64,000 nucleotides of DNA from Marivita cryptomonadis (GTDB lineage: Bacteria > Pseudomonadota > Alphaproteobacteria > Rhodobacterales > Rhodobacteraceae): assembly GCF_002115725.1 (NCBI RefSeq), contig NZ_JFKD01000011.1, forward strand, positions 1 to 64,000. Direction: 5' to 3'. Under the pieces are notes generated by a model. It saw nothing but the letters and a program-made list of their open reading frames with translations, made no database searches and was not told where the DNA came from. The translations under genes and the position numbers were made by a program. This document shows, one piece after another, positions 51,937 through 62,078 of this stretch (position 1 is the first letter of the stretch; the number at the start of each line of letters is the position of its first letter).

Positions 51937-53013
51937 ATGACCAACGTCATCCACCTTACCCCCCCGTCCCGGATCAACCCGCAAGAAGCGCGCTTCGGCG
52001 CGCTTCTGAGCTGTTTTGCCCAACACCGTCGCCACGGTGACGACGTGTTCTGGCTCAAGGAAAACGCCGAGATTTTGAACATTCTGGAATCCACCGGAAC
52101 CGCGCCCGGCGAGGCGGCGCTGGACGCCTACGCGGAATTCTACGAAACAGTCGAAAAACGGCTGCGCTTCTTTCCGCAATACTATCGCTTCTTCCTGTCG
52201 ATCACGCTTGACCTCGAAGACTTGGGCATGCCCGGCAATCATGGGGAACGTCTGGTTGGATGGGCACGGGAACAGGATTTGCCCCGTGCAGAACTGTCCG
52301 ACCTCCAACGCATGGAAGCGCTGCGCCTCATGGCTCGGAGGGACATGACGCCGAAGAGCACCGACCCAACGCTTGAAGACCGCGCGCGCTATTTCATGGC
52401 ACGGTCCAGCACCTTTGCCTTGCCAAACAAAAAGGCCGCTTACGAACTGACCCACCTCGTCTTTTATCTAAGCGAATACGGGCGGTGTGATCCGCAACTG
52501 GATGCTGACGCAAAGCGCAGCCTGCATTTCGCAGGACTCCTGGCGTTCATCGAACAAAACGCCGACCTTCTGTCCGAGATCTGTATCGCCATGCACTATG
52601 CCGGAGAAATGCCGCCAGTGCTGTGGACCGATTGGCTGAAACGCGAAACTGCGTTGTTCACAGTGACCGATGGTGCGGGTGTCAGCGTTCAGGACGATTA
52701 CCACGAATTTCTGGTGTGTAATTGGCATCAGGCGATGGCGGGTGATGCCGCGTTTGCCAAAGGCTTTGTCTATGACCGGATGCGGTTCGACCACAATGTT
52801 GGCCGAGCCACTCCAATGCGCGAGATGTCCGAAGCGATGTTCAATCTCGACGATGCGCGTAGTGGCGACTGGATGAGCATGCGGCTTCACATGGAAGACC
52901 GTCTTTCACCCGAAGCGATGCAGGTGCTGGAAAAGGCCAAAACCTCGTCCCGGCATTTCGAAGCGTTCTTTCACGGCTTTGCCCGCGCCGATCCACTGGG
53001 CGCGTTGCACTAG
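51937..53013 (+). CDS. Unrecognised helical protein paired with the FTSGS-repeat gene
   Basis: This 358-residue, mostly alpha-helical, soluble protein opens MTNVIHLTPPSRINPQEARF and contains FYETVEKRLRFFPQYYRFFLSITLDLEDLG. The striking motif AYELTHLVFYLSEYGRCDP is at residues 168-186, and HFAGLLAFIEQNADLLSEICIAMHYAGE follows. ELTH is not a HExxH zinc motif. No known domain is recognised. The perfect TAGGAGG ribosome site and the 61-base spacing point to co-expression with the repeat protein. It may process, bind or localise that protein; this is a guess from neighbourhood. Confidence 0.7.
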   Translation: MTNVIHLTPPSRINPQEARFGALLSCFAQHRRHGDDVFWLKENAEILNILESTGTAPGEAALDAYAEFYETVEKRLRFFPQYYRFFLSITLDLEDLGMPGNHGERLVGWAREQDLPRAELSDLQRMEALRLMARRDMTPKSTDPTLEDRARYFMARSSTFALPNKKAAYELTHLVFYLSEYGRCDPQLDADAKRSLHFAGLLAFIEQNADLLSEICIAMHYAGEMPPVLWTDWLKRETALFTVTDGAGVSVQDDYHEFLVCNWHQAMAGDAAFAKGFVYDRMRFDHNVGRATPMREMSEAMFNLDDARSGDWMSMRLHMEDRLSPEAMQVLEKAKTSSRHFEAFFHGFARADPLGALH

Positions 53014-53024
53014 CGCCTACGCGC

Positions 53025-53348
53025 TTACATCGAAAAACTGGTGCCACACCCGCAAGAGGACGTGGCATTCGGGTTTTCGATCACAAAGCGCGCGCCGATC
53101 AGTTCTTCGGAAAAGTCGATCACCGCGTTCGCGAGAAACGGCAATGACACCGAATCCACCACGACGCGTTCGCCTTGACCTTCAAGGACCAGATCATCCG
53201 CCAGCGGTTCGTCCAGCTTGATTTCATACTGGAAACCCGAACACCCGCCGCCTTCTACCGCCACGCGTAGGGCTTTCCCATCAGCGCTGGCGCCAATTTC
53301 CGACAAACGTTCGAACGCGCGTTCTGTCACTTTCGGTGGAAGCTGCAT
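53025..53348 (-). CDS. erpA: A-type iron-sulfur carrier, ErpA/IscA family
   Basis: This 107-residue HesB-fold protein has the three conserved cysteines: GGGCSGFQYEI and the C-terminal SSCGCGTSFSM. It carries [Fe-S] clusters to apo-enzymes. I chose the start at 53348 (MQLPPKVTERAFERL); the frame continues upstream but that part is rich in Cys/Ser and not conserved-looking. It is divergent from dgt across 83 bases. Confidence 0.9.
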   Translation of the reverse strand: MQLPPKVTERAFERLSEIGASADGKALRVAVEGGGCSGFQYEIKLDEPLADDLVLEGQGERVVVDSVSLPFLANAVIDFSEELIGARFVIENPNATSSCGCGTSFSM

Positions 53349-53431
53349 GTCACCCTCGGGTTCGCTTTGAATTGTGCACTTTTCTGAATATAAGGGCGAT
53401 CGGGACAGGGAACAAGAACAGGCGGTCGAAC

Positions 53432-54592
53432 ATGACGGCGCAATTTGCATGCGAACCGGGCAGGTCGCGCGGCAGGCTATACCCCGAAGAGGAAAGCGCC
53501 TTTCGGTCGTGTTTTCAGCGCGACCGAGACAGGATCATTCATGCCTCGGCGTTCCGGCGGCTGAAACACAAGACGCAGGTCTTTATAGAACATGAGGGCG
53601 ACTATTTCCGGACGCGTCTGACGCATTCCATCGAAGTTGGGCAGGTCGCGCGGACGATCTCAAAAACGCTGGGGCTGGATCTGGAACTGACCGAAGCGGT
53701 GGCGCTGGCGCATGATCTGGGCCACACGCCATTCGGTCACACTGGCGAAGACGCGCTGGATGCGCTGATGCAACCCTATGGCGGGTTCGATCACAACGCG
53801 CAGGCGATCCGCATCGTCACCGCTTTGGAACGGCACTACGCCGACTTCGACGGGTTGAACCTCACCTGGGAAACCCTTGAAGGCATTGCAAAACATAATG
53901 GTCCTGTAAAGCAGCCGATCCCGCATGCTTTGGCGGCTTACAACGCGCGGCATGATCTTGAATTGCACACACATGCGAGTGCCGAGGCGCAGGTCGCGGC
54001 CTTGTCCGACGACATCGCCTACAATCATCACGACCTGCATGACGGACTGCGGGCCGAGCTGTTTTCAACCGATGAGCTGGCTGAACTTCCCATCGTAAGT
54101 GATTGTTTTGCAGAGGTAGATCGCATTTACCCCGGCCTGAATTACTACCGGCGTCGACACGAAGCGTTACGCCGCTTTTTCGGTGTGTTGGTCAGCGATG
54201 TGATCAATGTCACCCGTGCAAATTTGAAAGACCTCGATCCGCAATCCCCGGAAGATATCCGCGCGGCAGGGCGAATGATGGTGCAATTCACCCCCGCGCT
54301 CTGGACCGATCTCAAGGTGATCCGCGAGTTTCTGTTCCACCGGATGTACCGCGCGCCGGACGTTATTGTGATGCGCGCGCAGGTCACCAAAGTGATCAAC
54401 GAACTTTTCCCTTTGTTCATGTCCGACCCGTCGCTTTTGCCCAAGCAATGGCGCAAGGATGTCGCGGAAATTCAGACCGAGACGGAACTTGCACGGCTTG
54501 TCGGGGATTACATAGCCGGGATGACCGACCGGTTTGCCCTGCAGGAGCACGCGCGCCTGACAGGATCGGACGTGATTTCCGCCAGGTCATAA
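53432..54592 (+). CDS. dgt: dGTP triphosphohydrolase-like HD protein
   Basis: This 386-residue HD-domain enzyme has FRRLKHKTQVF, RTRLTHSIEVGQVARTI with the first histidine, and ALAHDLGHTPFGHTGE with the HD pair. The later aspartate is in ALSDDIAYNHHDLHDGLR. It is the deoxynucleotide triphosphohydrolase type of alphaproteobacteria, shorter than E. coli Dgt. It may adjust dNTP pools. The start at 53432 gives the usual opening after an upstream false extension. Confidence 0.9.
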   Translation: MTAQFACEPGRSRGRLYPEEESAFRSCFQRDRDRIIHASAFRRLKHKTQVFIEHEGDYFRTRLTHSIEVGQVARTISKTLGLDLELTEAVALAHDLGHTPFGHTGEDALDALMQPYGGFDHNAQAIRIVTALERHYADFDGLNLTWETLEGIAKHNGPVKQPIPHALAAYNARHDLELHTHASAEAQVAALSDDIAYNHHDLHDGLRAELFSTDELAELPIVSDCFAEVDRIYPGLNYYRRRHEALRRFFGVLVSDVINVTRANLKDLDPQSPEDIRAAGRMMVQFTPALWTDLKVIREFLFHRMYRAPDVIVMRAQVTKVINELFPLFMSDPSLLPKQWRKDVAEIQTETELARLVGDYIAGMTDRFALQEHARLTGSDVISARS

Positions 54593-54604
54593 GAGGATAC
54601 CATC

Positions 54605-56434
54605 GTGGCAACACCTGCAGACGCCGGCATGAACCCGGTCACCGCCTTTGCTTTGGTCGGCGCTTTGGGCGTCGGGGCGCAATGGCTTGCGTGGCGGCTC
54701 AATCTTCCGGCGATCGTGCTGATGTTGCTGGCAGGTTTGTTGGTTGGGCCAGTTTTCGGCATCCTTGATCCATCCGTGGCGATGGGGGATCTGCTGCAAC
54801 CGATCGTGGCCATCGCAGTGGCGATAATCCTGTTCGAAGGCGGCCTGACGCTCAATTTCAAATCCCTGACCGACGCCGCCGTGGGTGTTAAACGGCTGGT
54901 CATTATCGGTGGGCCAGTCGGCTGGCTGCTGTCGGCTTCGGTCTTGCATTACGTCGGTGGCCTAAGCTGGGCCACAGCGTCCGTCTTTGGCGGGATCATG
55001 ATCGTGACCGGCCCAACCGTGATCGCGCCGCTTTTGCGTCAAGCACGTCTGAAACGCCGACCGGCAGCCCTGTTGCAGTGGGAAGCCATCGTCAACGACC
55101 CCGCAGGCGCTTTGGCCGCCGTTCTGGCCTTTGAGGTGGTGCTGGTCTGGCAAACTGCGACGACGGTCGAACAGGCTCTGAGCGAACTTGCGATCGGCAT
55201 TGTTGTCGCCACTCTGGTGGGCCTTGTCGCAGGTTGGGGCATTGCCAAATCGTTCTCCAGCGGTTGGGTGCCGGAATACATGAAGGTTCCGGTGCTGTTT
55301 GTCAGCGTGCTGGTGGCCTTTGCCGCCTCCGACTCTCTCTTGCATGAAAGCGGGCTGCTGGCGGTGACCATTATGGGTGTGTGGATCGCGAACGCGCATC
55401 TGCCCAGCCATGCCGAGATGCACCGCTTCAAGGAACACGCAACGATCCTGCTGGTGTCCGGCGTATTCATCCTGTTGGCCGCCAACATGACCCGCGAGAC
55501 GCTGCTGGCAATGAATTGGCAAACGTTGGCGACAGTTGTGGCAGTGATCCTGATCGCACGTCCCGTGACTGTGCTGATCTCGCTCGCCTTTTCCAACGTG
55601 CCGTGGGCCGAACGCCTGCTGGTCGCCTTCACCGGCCCGCGCGGCGTTGTCCTTGTTGCCGTGGCGGGCCTCTTTGGCGACCGTCTGGTGCAAGCCGGGA
55701 TCGAGGATGCAGCCCAGATATCGTCGCTGGCCTTTGCGTTGGTGGCGGGGACGGTTGTGTTGCACGGTTTTACGCTCAAACCTGTGGCACGGCTCTTGGG
55801 GCTGAATGCCTCCACCACTCCCGGTGTGCTTCTCGTGGGGGGCAACCGTTGGACCGTTGAATTCGGCAAGCTGCTGAAAAAGCTGGACCTGCCGGTTATG
55901 ATCTCGGACCCGAACCGCAGCCACCTGCGCGACGCACGCGACGCCGGGTTGCAGATTTACACTGGCGACATTCTGTCCGAAGGCGCTGAACACCGGCTTG
56001 ACCTGATGGCCTATGAAACCGTGATCGCAGCCACCGACAACGACGCCTACAACACGTTGGTCGCCACCGACCTTGCGCCGGAATTCGGACGCGAAAACGT
56101 CTACCAACTCACCCGCGAAACCTCGGAGTCAGCGCGCTATGCTTTACCACCGAAACTGGGCGGTCGGTACATCGGCGCAGGTGAGACCTTTTGGCAGGTG
56201 CAGCGCCGCATGTGGGACGGATGGGAATTCCGCGTCACCACATTGTCTGAGGAATTCACCCTTCAGAACTGGTACGACACTCATCCCGAAGGCATCCCGA
56301 TCGCCGATATCGGACCGCGCGGCACGCTGCGTATTCTTGGCCCCAAAGACACACCCAAGGAAACCCGTGGGACCCGCCTGATCGCCATGCTGCCGATGAA
56401 AGAACACCGCGCCAAGGCGGAAGGGCAAGCCTAA
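54605..56434 (+). CDS. Cation:proton antiporter with C-terminal TrkA-N domain
   Basis: This 609-residue protein has twelve or so membrane spans in residues 1-400 ([44 protein letters not shown]). The paired acidic region of CPA1-type exchangers is present ([19 protein letters not shown]). A cytoplasmic Rossmann TrkA-N domain follows ([31 protein letters not shown]). It exchanges Na+ or K+ for H+. The GTG start at 54605 has AGAGGA upstream. It follows dgt by 12 bases. Confidence 0.87.
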   Translation: MATPADAGMNPVTAFALVGALGVGAQWLAWRLNLPAIVLMLLAGLLVGPVFGILDPSVAMGDLLQPIVAIAVAIILFEGGLTLNFKSLTDAAVGVKRLVIIGGPVGWLLSASVLHYVGGLSWATASVFGGIMIVTGPTVIAPLLRQARLKRRPAALLQWEAIVNDPAGALAAVLAFEVVLVWQTATTVEQALSELAIGIVVATLVGLVAGWGIAKSFSSGWVPEYMKVPVLFVSVLVAFAASDSLLHESGLLAVTIMGVWIANAHLPSHAEMHRFKEHATILLVSGVFILLAANMTRETLLAMNWQTLATVVAVILIARPVTVLISLAFSNVPWAERLLVAFTGPRGVVLVAVAGLFGDRLVQAGIEDAAQISSLAFALVAGTVVLHGFTLKPVARLLGLNASTTPGVLLVGGNRWTVEFGKLLKKLDLPVMISDPNRSHLRDARDAGLQIYTGDILSEGAEHRLDLMAYETVIAATDNDAYNTLVATDLAPEFGRENVYQLTRETSESARYALPPKLGGRYIGAGETFWQVQRRMWDGWEFRVTTLSEEFTLQNWYDTHPEGIPIADIGPRGTLRILGPKDTPKETRGTRLIAMLPMKEHRAKAEGQA

Positions 56435-56490
56435 CATTTGACGCCGCGCGCCAAGGTGGTAGAGGACGTCCCGAACAAAGGACGTGTGAC

Positions 56491-58236
56491 ATGAACCTCT
56501 TTTCCGATATCCGGGCGCTTGTGATCGACAGCCTGAACGCGATGGTGGCCGAAGGCGCGCTGCCGGGTGGTCTCGACTTTGCCAACGTGACGGTAGAGCC
56601 GCCGCGCGATCCGCTGCATGGCGATATGGCCACCAATGCCGCGATGGTGCTGGCGAAACCCGCCGGTGCCAAGCCGCGTGACATCGCCGAGGCATTGGCC
56701 GCCAAACTGTCCGATGATCCCCGCGTGTCAAGCGCCGAAGTGGCGGGACCGGGGTTCTTGAACCTGCGGCTGGGCAACGCCGTCTGGCAGGGCTTGCCCA
56801 AGGCGATCCTGACCTCCGGCATGGCCTACGGCAAATCTGCCATGGGGCAGGGCAAAAAGGTTAACGTGGAATACGTGTCCGCCAACCCCACCGGCCCGCT
56901 CCATGTGGGCCACACGCGCGGTGCGGTCTTTGGCGACGCGCTGGCATCCCTGCTGGATTACGCAGGTTACGAAGTCACGCGCGAATACTACATCAACGAT
57001 GGTGGCGCGCAGGTCGATGTGCTCGCGCGGTCAGTGTACCTGCGCTACCTCGAAGCTCACGGGCAGGATGTGGCCTTTGTCGACGGCACCTATCCCGGTG
57101 ATTACCTGATCCCGGTGGGTGAGGCGCTTAAGGACAAGGTTGGTGATGCCTATGTCGGCCAACCCGAAGACGTCTGGCTGGAAGAGGTGCGCAACTTTGC
57201 CACCGACGCCATGATGATGCTGATCCGCGCTGATCTTGGATCGCTTGGCGTCGAGATGGACAAATTTTTCAGCGAAAAGTCTCTTTACGGAACAGGCCTG
57301 ATCGAATCCGCCATCAAGGATCTCGACGACAAGGGTCTGATCTATCGCGGCACGTTGGAGCCGCCCAAGGGCAAAACCCCCGAGGACTGGGAACCGCGCG
57401 AACAGACATTGTTCCGGTCCACGGCCCATGGCGACGATGTGGACCGTCCGATCCAGAAATCGGATGGGGCATGGACCTATTTCGCCCCGGACATCGCCTA
57501 TCACTACGACAAAGTGCAGCGTGGCTACGACCTGCTGATCGACGTCTTCGGCGCAGACCACGGCGGCTACGTCAAACGGATGAAAGCCGCTGTCAGTGCT
57601 CTGTCGGGGGGCAAGACGCCGCTCGACATCAAGCTGACGCAACTGGTCAAGCTCTACAAGAACGGCGAGCCGTTCAAGATGTCCAAGCGGGCAGGGACGT
57701 TTGTCACCCTCAGCGATGTGGTGGCAGAGGTTGGCCCCGATGTGACCCGGTTCGTGATGCTCACCCGTAAGAACGACGCGCCACTGGATTTCGATTTCGA
57801 CAAGGTGCTGGAGCAGTCCAAGGACAACCCGGTGTTCTACGTGCAATACGCCGTAGCACGGGTGAACTCGGTGCTTCGCAAGGCTACCGAAGCAGGTGTC
57901 CAAGTGGATGATGCCACGCTTGCCGGGATCGACCTGTCGGACATGGCCCATGACAGCGAACTGGCCGTCGCGCGCAAACTGGCCGAATGGCCGCGTCTGA
58001 TCGAAATCGCCGCCCGCACAAACGAGCCCCACCGCGTCGCGTTCTACCTCTACGAACTCGCCTCGGATCTGCACGCGCTTTACAATAAGGGCAACGATGT
58101 TCCTGAACTGCGCTTTTTGCAGGAAGGCAACACCGAGGCGTCACAGGCGAAAATCGCCCTCGCGCGGTCCGTCTCTGTTGTTATTTCCGCAGGCCTTGGT
58201 ATCTTGGGGGTCACTCCGGTCGAAGAAATGCGCTGA
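56491..58236 (+). CDS. argS: Arginyl-tRNA synthetase
   Basis: This 581-residue class I synthetase has an N-terminal additional domain. The HIGH motif is HVGH in [14 protein letters not shown] and the KMSKS motif is KMSKR in [13 protein letters not shown]-terminal DALR anticodon domain follows ([15 protein letters not shown]). Length is normal. It heads the conserved argS / SPOR / nagZ / scpA / scpB series of Rhodobacterales. Confidence 0.96.
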   Translation: MNLFSDIRALVIDSLNAMVAEGALPGGLDFANVTVEPPRDPLHGDMATNAAMVLAKPAGAKPRDIAEALAAKLSDDPRVSSAEVAGPGFLNLRLGNAVWQGLPKAILTSGMAYGKSAMGQGKKVNVEYVSANPTGPLHVGHTRGAVFGDALASLLDYAGYEVTREYYINDGGAQVDVLARSVYLRYLEAHGQDVAFVDGTYPGDYLIPVGEALKDKVGDAYVGQPEDVWLEEVRNFATDAMMMLIRADLGSLGVEMDKFFSEKSLYGTGLIESAIKDLDDKGLIYRGTLEPPKGKTPEDWEPREQTLFRSTAHGDDVDRPIQKSDGAWTYFAPDIAYHYDKVQRGYDLLIDVFGADHGGYVKRMKAAVSALSGGKTPLDIKLTQLVKLYKNGEPFKMSKRAGTFVTLSDVVAEVGPDVTRFVMLTRKNDAPLDFDFDKVLEQSKDNPVFYVQYAVARVNSVLRKATEAGVQVDDATLAGIDLSDMAHDSELAVARKLAEWPRLIEIAARTNEPHRVAFYLYELASDLHALYNKGNDVPELRFLQEGNTEASQAKIALARSVSVVISAGLGILGVTPVEEMR

Positions 58237-58309
58237 CAAAAGCGCCGTGACCGGTTGAGGCAGAGGCAAGAAACACCGGTGGCAACGCCCGCCGGGAGAT
58301 GAGGCGGAC

Positions 58310-59296
58310 ATGGCAGACATGCATATGACGGGCCCCGCACGCGGGGGAGAAACGTCTGGCAACCTGGCCACGACAGCCAATTGGCTGGGCGCGGCCATGT
58401 CGCTGGCACTTGTGGTGGGTGTTGCGGTTTGGGGATATCGGCTGATCGTGCGCGATGTCTCGGGTGTGCCCGTGGTGCGGGCGATAGAAGGCCCGATGCG
58501 CGTTGCACCGGAGAACCCCGGTGGCCAGATCGCGCGTCATGAAGGGCTGGCAGTCAACAACATCGCCGGAACGGGCACCTCGGCCCCACCTCCCGAACAG
58601 ATCGTTTTGGCGCCCCGGCCGCTTGATATTACCGAAGAAGACATGGTCGTGACCGAGATCACGGACACCCGCACGCTGACGACGCAGGAAGAGGTGGCCT
58701 TGGCGTCGCTAAGGGAAGACGCCCAAACCCAAGCGCCAGCGCTCGCTTTGACCGACATTGCCAATGCTGATGACCCGATTCAGGCGCTGGCTGACCAGAT
58801 CGCGGCAAATGCGACGCCGTTCTCGGAAATTACCCCGGCACGGGACACCGCCATCTTCGAAGACGAGTCCGAGCAAGACCTCGTGGCCGCCGCAGACATC
58901 ATTCCGACATCAGTGCCCGGTGTGGCCCGCTCGTTGCGTCCGGCACAACGCCCTGCCGGGCTGCAATTGGCCTCGCTGTCCACACCGACTTCTGCTGCGC
59001 AGATCTCTTCAGGCGTGGCAGAACGCGCCTCAAGTGAGATCCCCCCAGGCACGCGGCTTGTCCAGTTCGGCGCGTTCGACAGCCCCGAGATCGCCCGTGA
59101 ACAATGGACGAAGCTGTCCGCACGGTTCGGAGAGTTTCTGGGCGACAAGGAACGCGTGATCGAAGAGGCCACGTCGGGCGGCCGTGTGTTCTACCGACTC
59201 CGCGCCCACGGGTTTGGCGATCTGAGCGAGTCGCGACGCTTTTGTGCCGCTCTTGTTGCTGAAGGGGCTGATTGCATTCCCGTGGTCAGCCGGTGA
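58310..59296 (+). CDS. SPOR-domain cell-envelope protein
   Basis: This 328-residue protein has a short cytoplasmic head and one membrane span (about residues 24-43, AAMSLALVVGVAVWGYRLIV). A long acidic, Pro/Ala-rich periplasmic linker follows, then a C-terminal SPOR domain (residues about 240-328, TRLVQFGAFDSPEIAREQW ... VFYRLRAHGFGDLSESRRFCAAL). SPOR domains bind denuded peptidoglycan at the septum. Adjacent nagZ and scpAB fit a cell-wall and division context. Its stop overlaps the nagZ start. Confidence 0.87.
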   Translation: MADMHMTGPARGGETSGNLATTANWLGAAMSLALVVGVAVWGYRLIVRDVSGVPVVRAIEGPMRVAPENPGGQIARHEGLAVNNIAGTGTSAPPPEQIVLAPRPLDITEEDMVVTEITDTRTLTTQEEVALASLREDAQTQAPALALTDIANADDPIQALADQIAANATPFSEITPARDTAIFEDESEQDLVAAADIIPTSVPGVARSLRPAQRPAGLQLASLSTPTSAAQISSGVAERASSEIPPGTRLVQFGAFDSPEIAREQWTKLSARFGEFLGDKERVIEEATSGGRVFYRLRAHGFGDLSESRRFCAALVAEGADCIPVVSR

Positions 59297-60306
59297 CATC
59301 CAACCTGTTTGGAGCCGCCATCTTTGGCTGCGACGGCGCGCGCCTGTCCCCGGACGAGCGCGCGTTTTTTGCAGATGCCAATCCGTTTGGATTCATCCTC
59401 TTCGACCGCAATCTGGAAAGTGCCGATCAGATCCGCGCTTTGACATCCGAACTGCGTGAATCGGTGGGCTGGACCGCGCCGGTTTTCATTGATCAGGAAG
59501 GCGGCCGCGTCCAACGGCTGCGCGCGCCGTTGGCGACCGACTGGCTGCCACCGCTGGATCACGTCGACCTGCTTGGCCCGAATGCCGAAGACGGTATGCG
59601 CCTGCGCTACCGTATCACCGCGCATGAATTGATGGCGCTTGGCATCGACGCCAATTGTGCGCCAATGCTTGATGTCGCGCGGTCCGAAACCCATCCATTC
59701 CTGCGCAACCGCTGCTACGGGTCAAATCTTGATCACGTTGTGAAAATTGGCCGTGCTGTGGTCGAAGGACATGAACAGGGCGGCGTCTTTCCGGTGATCA
59801 AACACATTCCCGGACATGGCCTGGCGCAGATGGACAGCCATCTTGATCTGCCGCGCATCGACGTTTCGGCCGAGACTTTGGACAAAATCGACTTCGCCGC
59901 TTTCCGCCCCTTTGCCGATGTGGCGATGGGCATGACGGCACATCTTGTCTATAGCGCATTTGGCGAAACCGGCCCGGCCACCACCTCGGCCAGTATGATC
60001 CGTCGCATCCGCGACGACCTAGGATTCACCGGCCTGTTGATGACCGACGATATCAGCATGCAGGCCCTTTCGGGCACCGTCCCGGAACGGGGGGCTGCGT
60101 CGATGGAAGCAGGTTGCGACGTGATCTTGCATTGCAACGGCGATCTGGCAGAACGCATCGCCCTGATGGACCGCATCGGCACCATGCCCAGGGCTAGCCA
60201 AGCGCGTGCTGAAGCCGCACTGGCCCGTCGAACCCGCCCTCAGGATGTTGACATTGCGGCCCTCAAAGCCAAGCTTGCGGAACTGGAGCAAGGGCGCGGT
60301 GCATGA
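59293..60306 (+). CDS. nagZ: Beta-N-acetylhexosaminidase NagZ
   Basis: This 337-residue GH3 enzyme is involved in cell-wall recycling and removes N-acetylglucosamine from muropeptides. It has FIDQEGGRVQRL, the catalytic loop KHIPGHGLAQMDSH with the Asp-His dyad, GMTAHLVYSAFG and the nucleophile in TDDISMQAL. I chose the GTG start at 59293 (VTSNLFGAAIFGCDG), which overlaps the SPOR stop (GTGA); TTG at 59272 with GAAGGGG upstream is the alternative. It overlaps scpA by four bases. Confidence 0.92.
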   Translation: MTSNLFGAAIFGCDGARLSPDERAFFADANPFGFILFDRNLESADQIRALTSELRESVGWTAPVFIDQEGGRVQRLRAPLATDWLPPLDHVDLLGPNAEDGMRLRYRITAHELMALGIDANCAPMLDVARSETHPFLRNRCYGSNLDHVVKIGRAVVEGHEQGGVFPVIKHIPGHGLAQMDSHLDLPRIDVSAETLDKIDFAAFRPFADVAMGMTAHLVYSAFGETGPATTSASMIRRIRDDLGFTGLLMTDDISMQALSGTVPERGAASMEAGCDVILHCNGDLAERIALMDRIGTMPRASQARAEAALARRTRPQDVDIAALKAKLAELEQGRGA

Positions 60307-61091
60307 ACGACGCGACATCGGACAATTTTGACGGCTCGGTCGCGGACCGTTTGGCGGCGGAAGCGCTTATTGTCGATGTGGACGGCTTTGAAGGCCCGCT
60401 GGATCTTCTTCTGACACTCAGCCGCACGCAAAAAGTCGACCTGCGCAAGATCTCGGTTTTGGATCTGGCGCGGCAATACCTTACCTTTGTCGAAAAGGCC
60501 AAGGCGCTGCGAATTGAACTGGCCGCCGATTATCTTGTGATGGCAGCATGGCTTGCCTTCCTGAAATCCCGTTTGCTGCTGCCGCCCGATCCGACTGAAG
60601 AAGGCCCCTCCGGCGAAGACCTTGCGGCACATCTGGCGTTTCAACTCGAACGCTTGCAAGCGATGCGGGATGTCGCGGCCAAGCTGATGGCGCGGGATCA
60701 ATTGGGCCGCGACTTTTTTGCCAGAGGGATCACACAACAGGTCGAACAGGTGCGGAAAGTCGAATACACCGCAACGCTCTTGGACCTGATGCAAGGCTAT
60801 GCACGCATCCGCACCAAGGACGAATTCCGCCCCTTCGTAATGGACCGGGATGCGGTATTCACGATGGAACAGGCGCTGGAACGGATGCGGGGTTTGATCG
60901 GCTTTGCCGGAACATGGACTGCTATTTCCTCCTACATGCCCGAGGGTTGGGATGCCGATCCGGTGAAATGGCGGTCGGCCACGGCATCGACCTTTGCCGC
61001 ATCGTTGGAGCTGGCCAAGGAAGGCAAGGTAGAGCTGCGCCAGTCCGACACGTTCGCGCCGATAGAATTGCGCCGGAGGGATGGGCGATGA
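60303..61091 (+). CDS. scpA: Segregation and condensation protein A
   Basis: This 262-residue kleisin of the SMC-ScpAB condensin has VDGFEGPLDLLLTLSRTQKVDLRKISVLDLARQYL (the Smc-head binding region) and YLVMAAWLAFLKSRLLLPP. A C-terminal winged helix follows. It links the SMC heads and recruits ScpB. It overlaps nagZ and scpB by four bases each, so the three are co-translated. Confidence 0.93.
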   Translation: MNDATSDNFDGSVADRLAAEALIVDVDGFEGPLDLLLTLSRTQKVDLRKISVLDLARQYLTFVEKAKALRIELAADYLVMAAWLAFLKSRLLLPPDPTEEGPSGEDLAAHLAFQLERLQAMRDVAAKLMARDQLGRDFFARGITQQVEQVRKVEYTATLLDLMQGYARIRTKDEFRPFVMDRDAVFTMEQALERMRGLIGFAGTWTAISSYMPEGWDADPVKWRSATASTFAASLELAKEGKVELRQSDTFAPIELRRRDGR

Positions 61092-61759
61092 CCGACGACA
61101 CCGAAATCGAGACCAAGGTCGAGAAAAGCCTGTTCGAAGCGCCCCCCATGGGCGAACAGGAACGCATGGTCGAGGCGATCCTCTTTGCCACCGCTGAAGC
61201 CGTGACAACGAAGGAACTCAACGACCGCATGCCACACGGTGCCGACGCCGCCGAGGCGCTGGTTCACCTGCGCAAACGCTACGAGGGCAGGGGCGTCAAC
61301 GTGGTCAAGGTGGGTGACGCATGGGCGATCCGCACCGCGCCCGATCTCGGGTTCCTGATGCAGAAGGAAACGGTCGAGACCCGCAAGCTCAGCCGTGCTG
61401 CCATCGAAACGCTGGCCATCATCGCCTATCATCAACCTGTCACCCGCGCCGAGATCGAGGAGATCCGCGGCGTGTCGGTCAGCCGGGGCACGGTGGACCA
61501 ACTGCTTGAAATGGAATGGATTCGCTTTGGTCGCAGGCGGATGACACCGGGCCGTCCAGTGACATTCGTGGTAACGCAGGATTTCCTTGATCATTTCGGT
61601 CTCGAATCCGCGCGGGATTTGCCGGGGCTCAAGGAATTGCGCGCCGCAGGTCTGCTGGAAAACCGTCCCCCGCCTGGCACGATGCCGAACATGGGCGAAG
61701 GCGATGTGGATTCCGAGGAAGAGATCGAAGAAGGTCAGTCCGAACTGTTCGAGGATTGA
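61088..61759 (+). CDS. scpB: Segregation and condensation protein B
   Basis: This 223-residue partner of ScpA has two winged helices: MVEAILFATAEAVTTKELNDRMP, then LSRAAIETLAIIAYHQPVTRAEIEEIRGVSVSRGTVDQLLEMEWI, the classical ScpB stretch. An acidic tail ends EEGQSELFED. The start overlaps the scpA stop (ATGA). In relatives tatA often follows; here a 50-residue gene does. Confidence 0.94.
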   Translation: MTDDTEIETKVEKSLFEAPPMGEQERMVEAILFATAEAVTTKELNDRMPHGADAAEALVHLRKRYEGRGVNVVKVGDAWAIRTAPDLGFLMQKETVETRKLSRAAIETLAIIAYHQPVTRAEIEEIRGVSVSRGTVDQLLEMEWIRFGRRRMTPGRPVTFVVTQDFLDHFGLESARDLPGLKELRAAGLLENRPPPGTMPNMGEGDVDSEEEIEEGQSELFED

Positions 61760-61925
61760 GCAGGTCTTTTCTCAGGTGGGCAGACGCCATGCGTTGATGC
61801 ATCGCCCTCCAGAACCATTCGAATCTTCACCACAAGGCACATATTTTTTGAAACAATGCCTGAAAATCGTCGCAATTATCCCCTATCTTCGGTCCTGAGG
61901 CAGCCACACGCAACAGGAGGACGAC

Positions 61926-62078
61926 ATGAACCTCAATCAAATTATCAACATGGTGATGCGCACCGTGATGCGCCGCATGATCAATTCCGGGATCAACGCA
62001 AGCATGAATGCAGGTCAAAACGCTTTGTCCAAGCGTAAAAAGCCCGCAGCTCCCCAAGACCAAAGCCCGCGCGATTAA
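61926..62078 (+). CDS. 50-residue small protein after scpB
   Basis: This 50-residue protein (MNLNQIINMVMRTVMRRMIN, then INASMNAGQNALSKRKKPAAPQ) is rich in Met, Asn and Arg. It would form one amphipathic helix with a basic tail. AGGAGG lies seven bases upstream, an excellent ribosome site, which supports the call despite the size. It is 166 bases after scpB, and its stop overlaps the convergent dcd stop by four bases. Function is unknown; it might associate with membrane or nucleic acid. Confidence 0.65.
   Translation: MNLNQIINMVMRTVMRRMINSGINASMNAGQNALSKRKKPAAPQDQSPRD

Noticed and set aside
59272..59292. TTG start for nagZ 21 bases upstream of the chosen GTG
   Set aside because: It has a better ribosome site (GAAGGGG) but adds MHSRGQP ahead of the conserved start. 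The GTGA overlap is the more usual arrangement here, though the TTG cannot be excluded.
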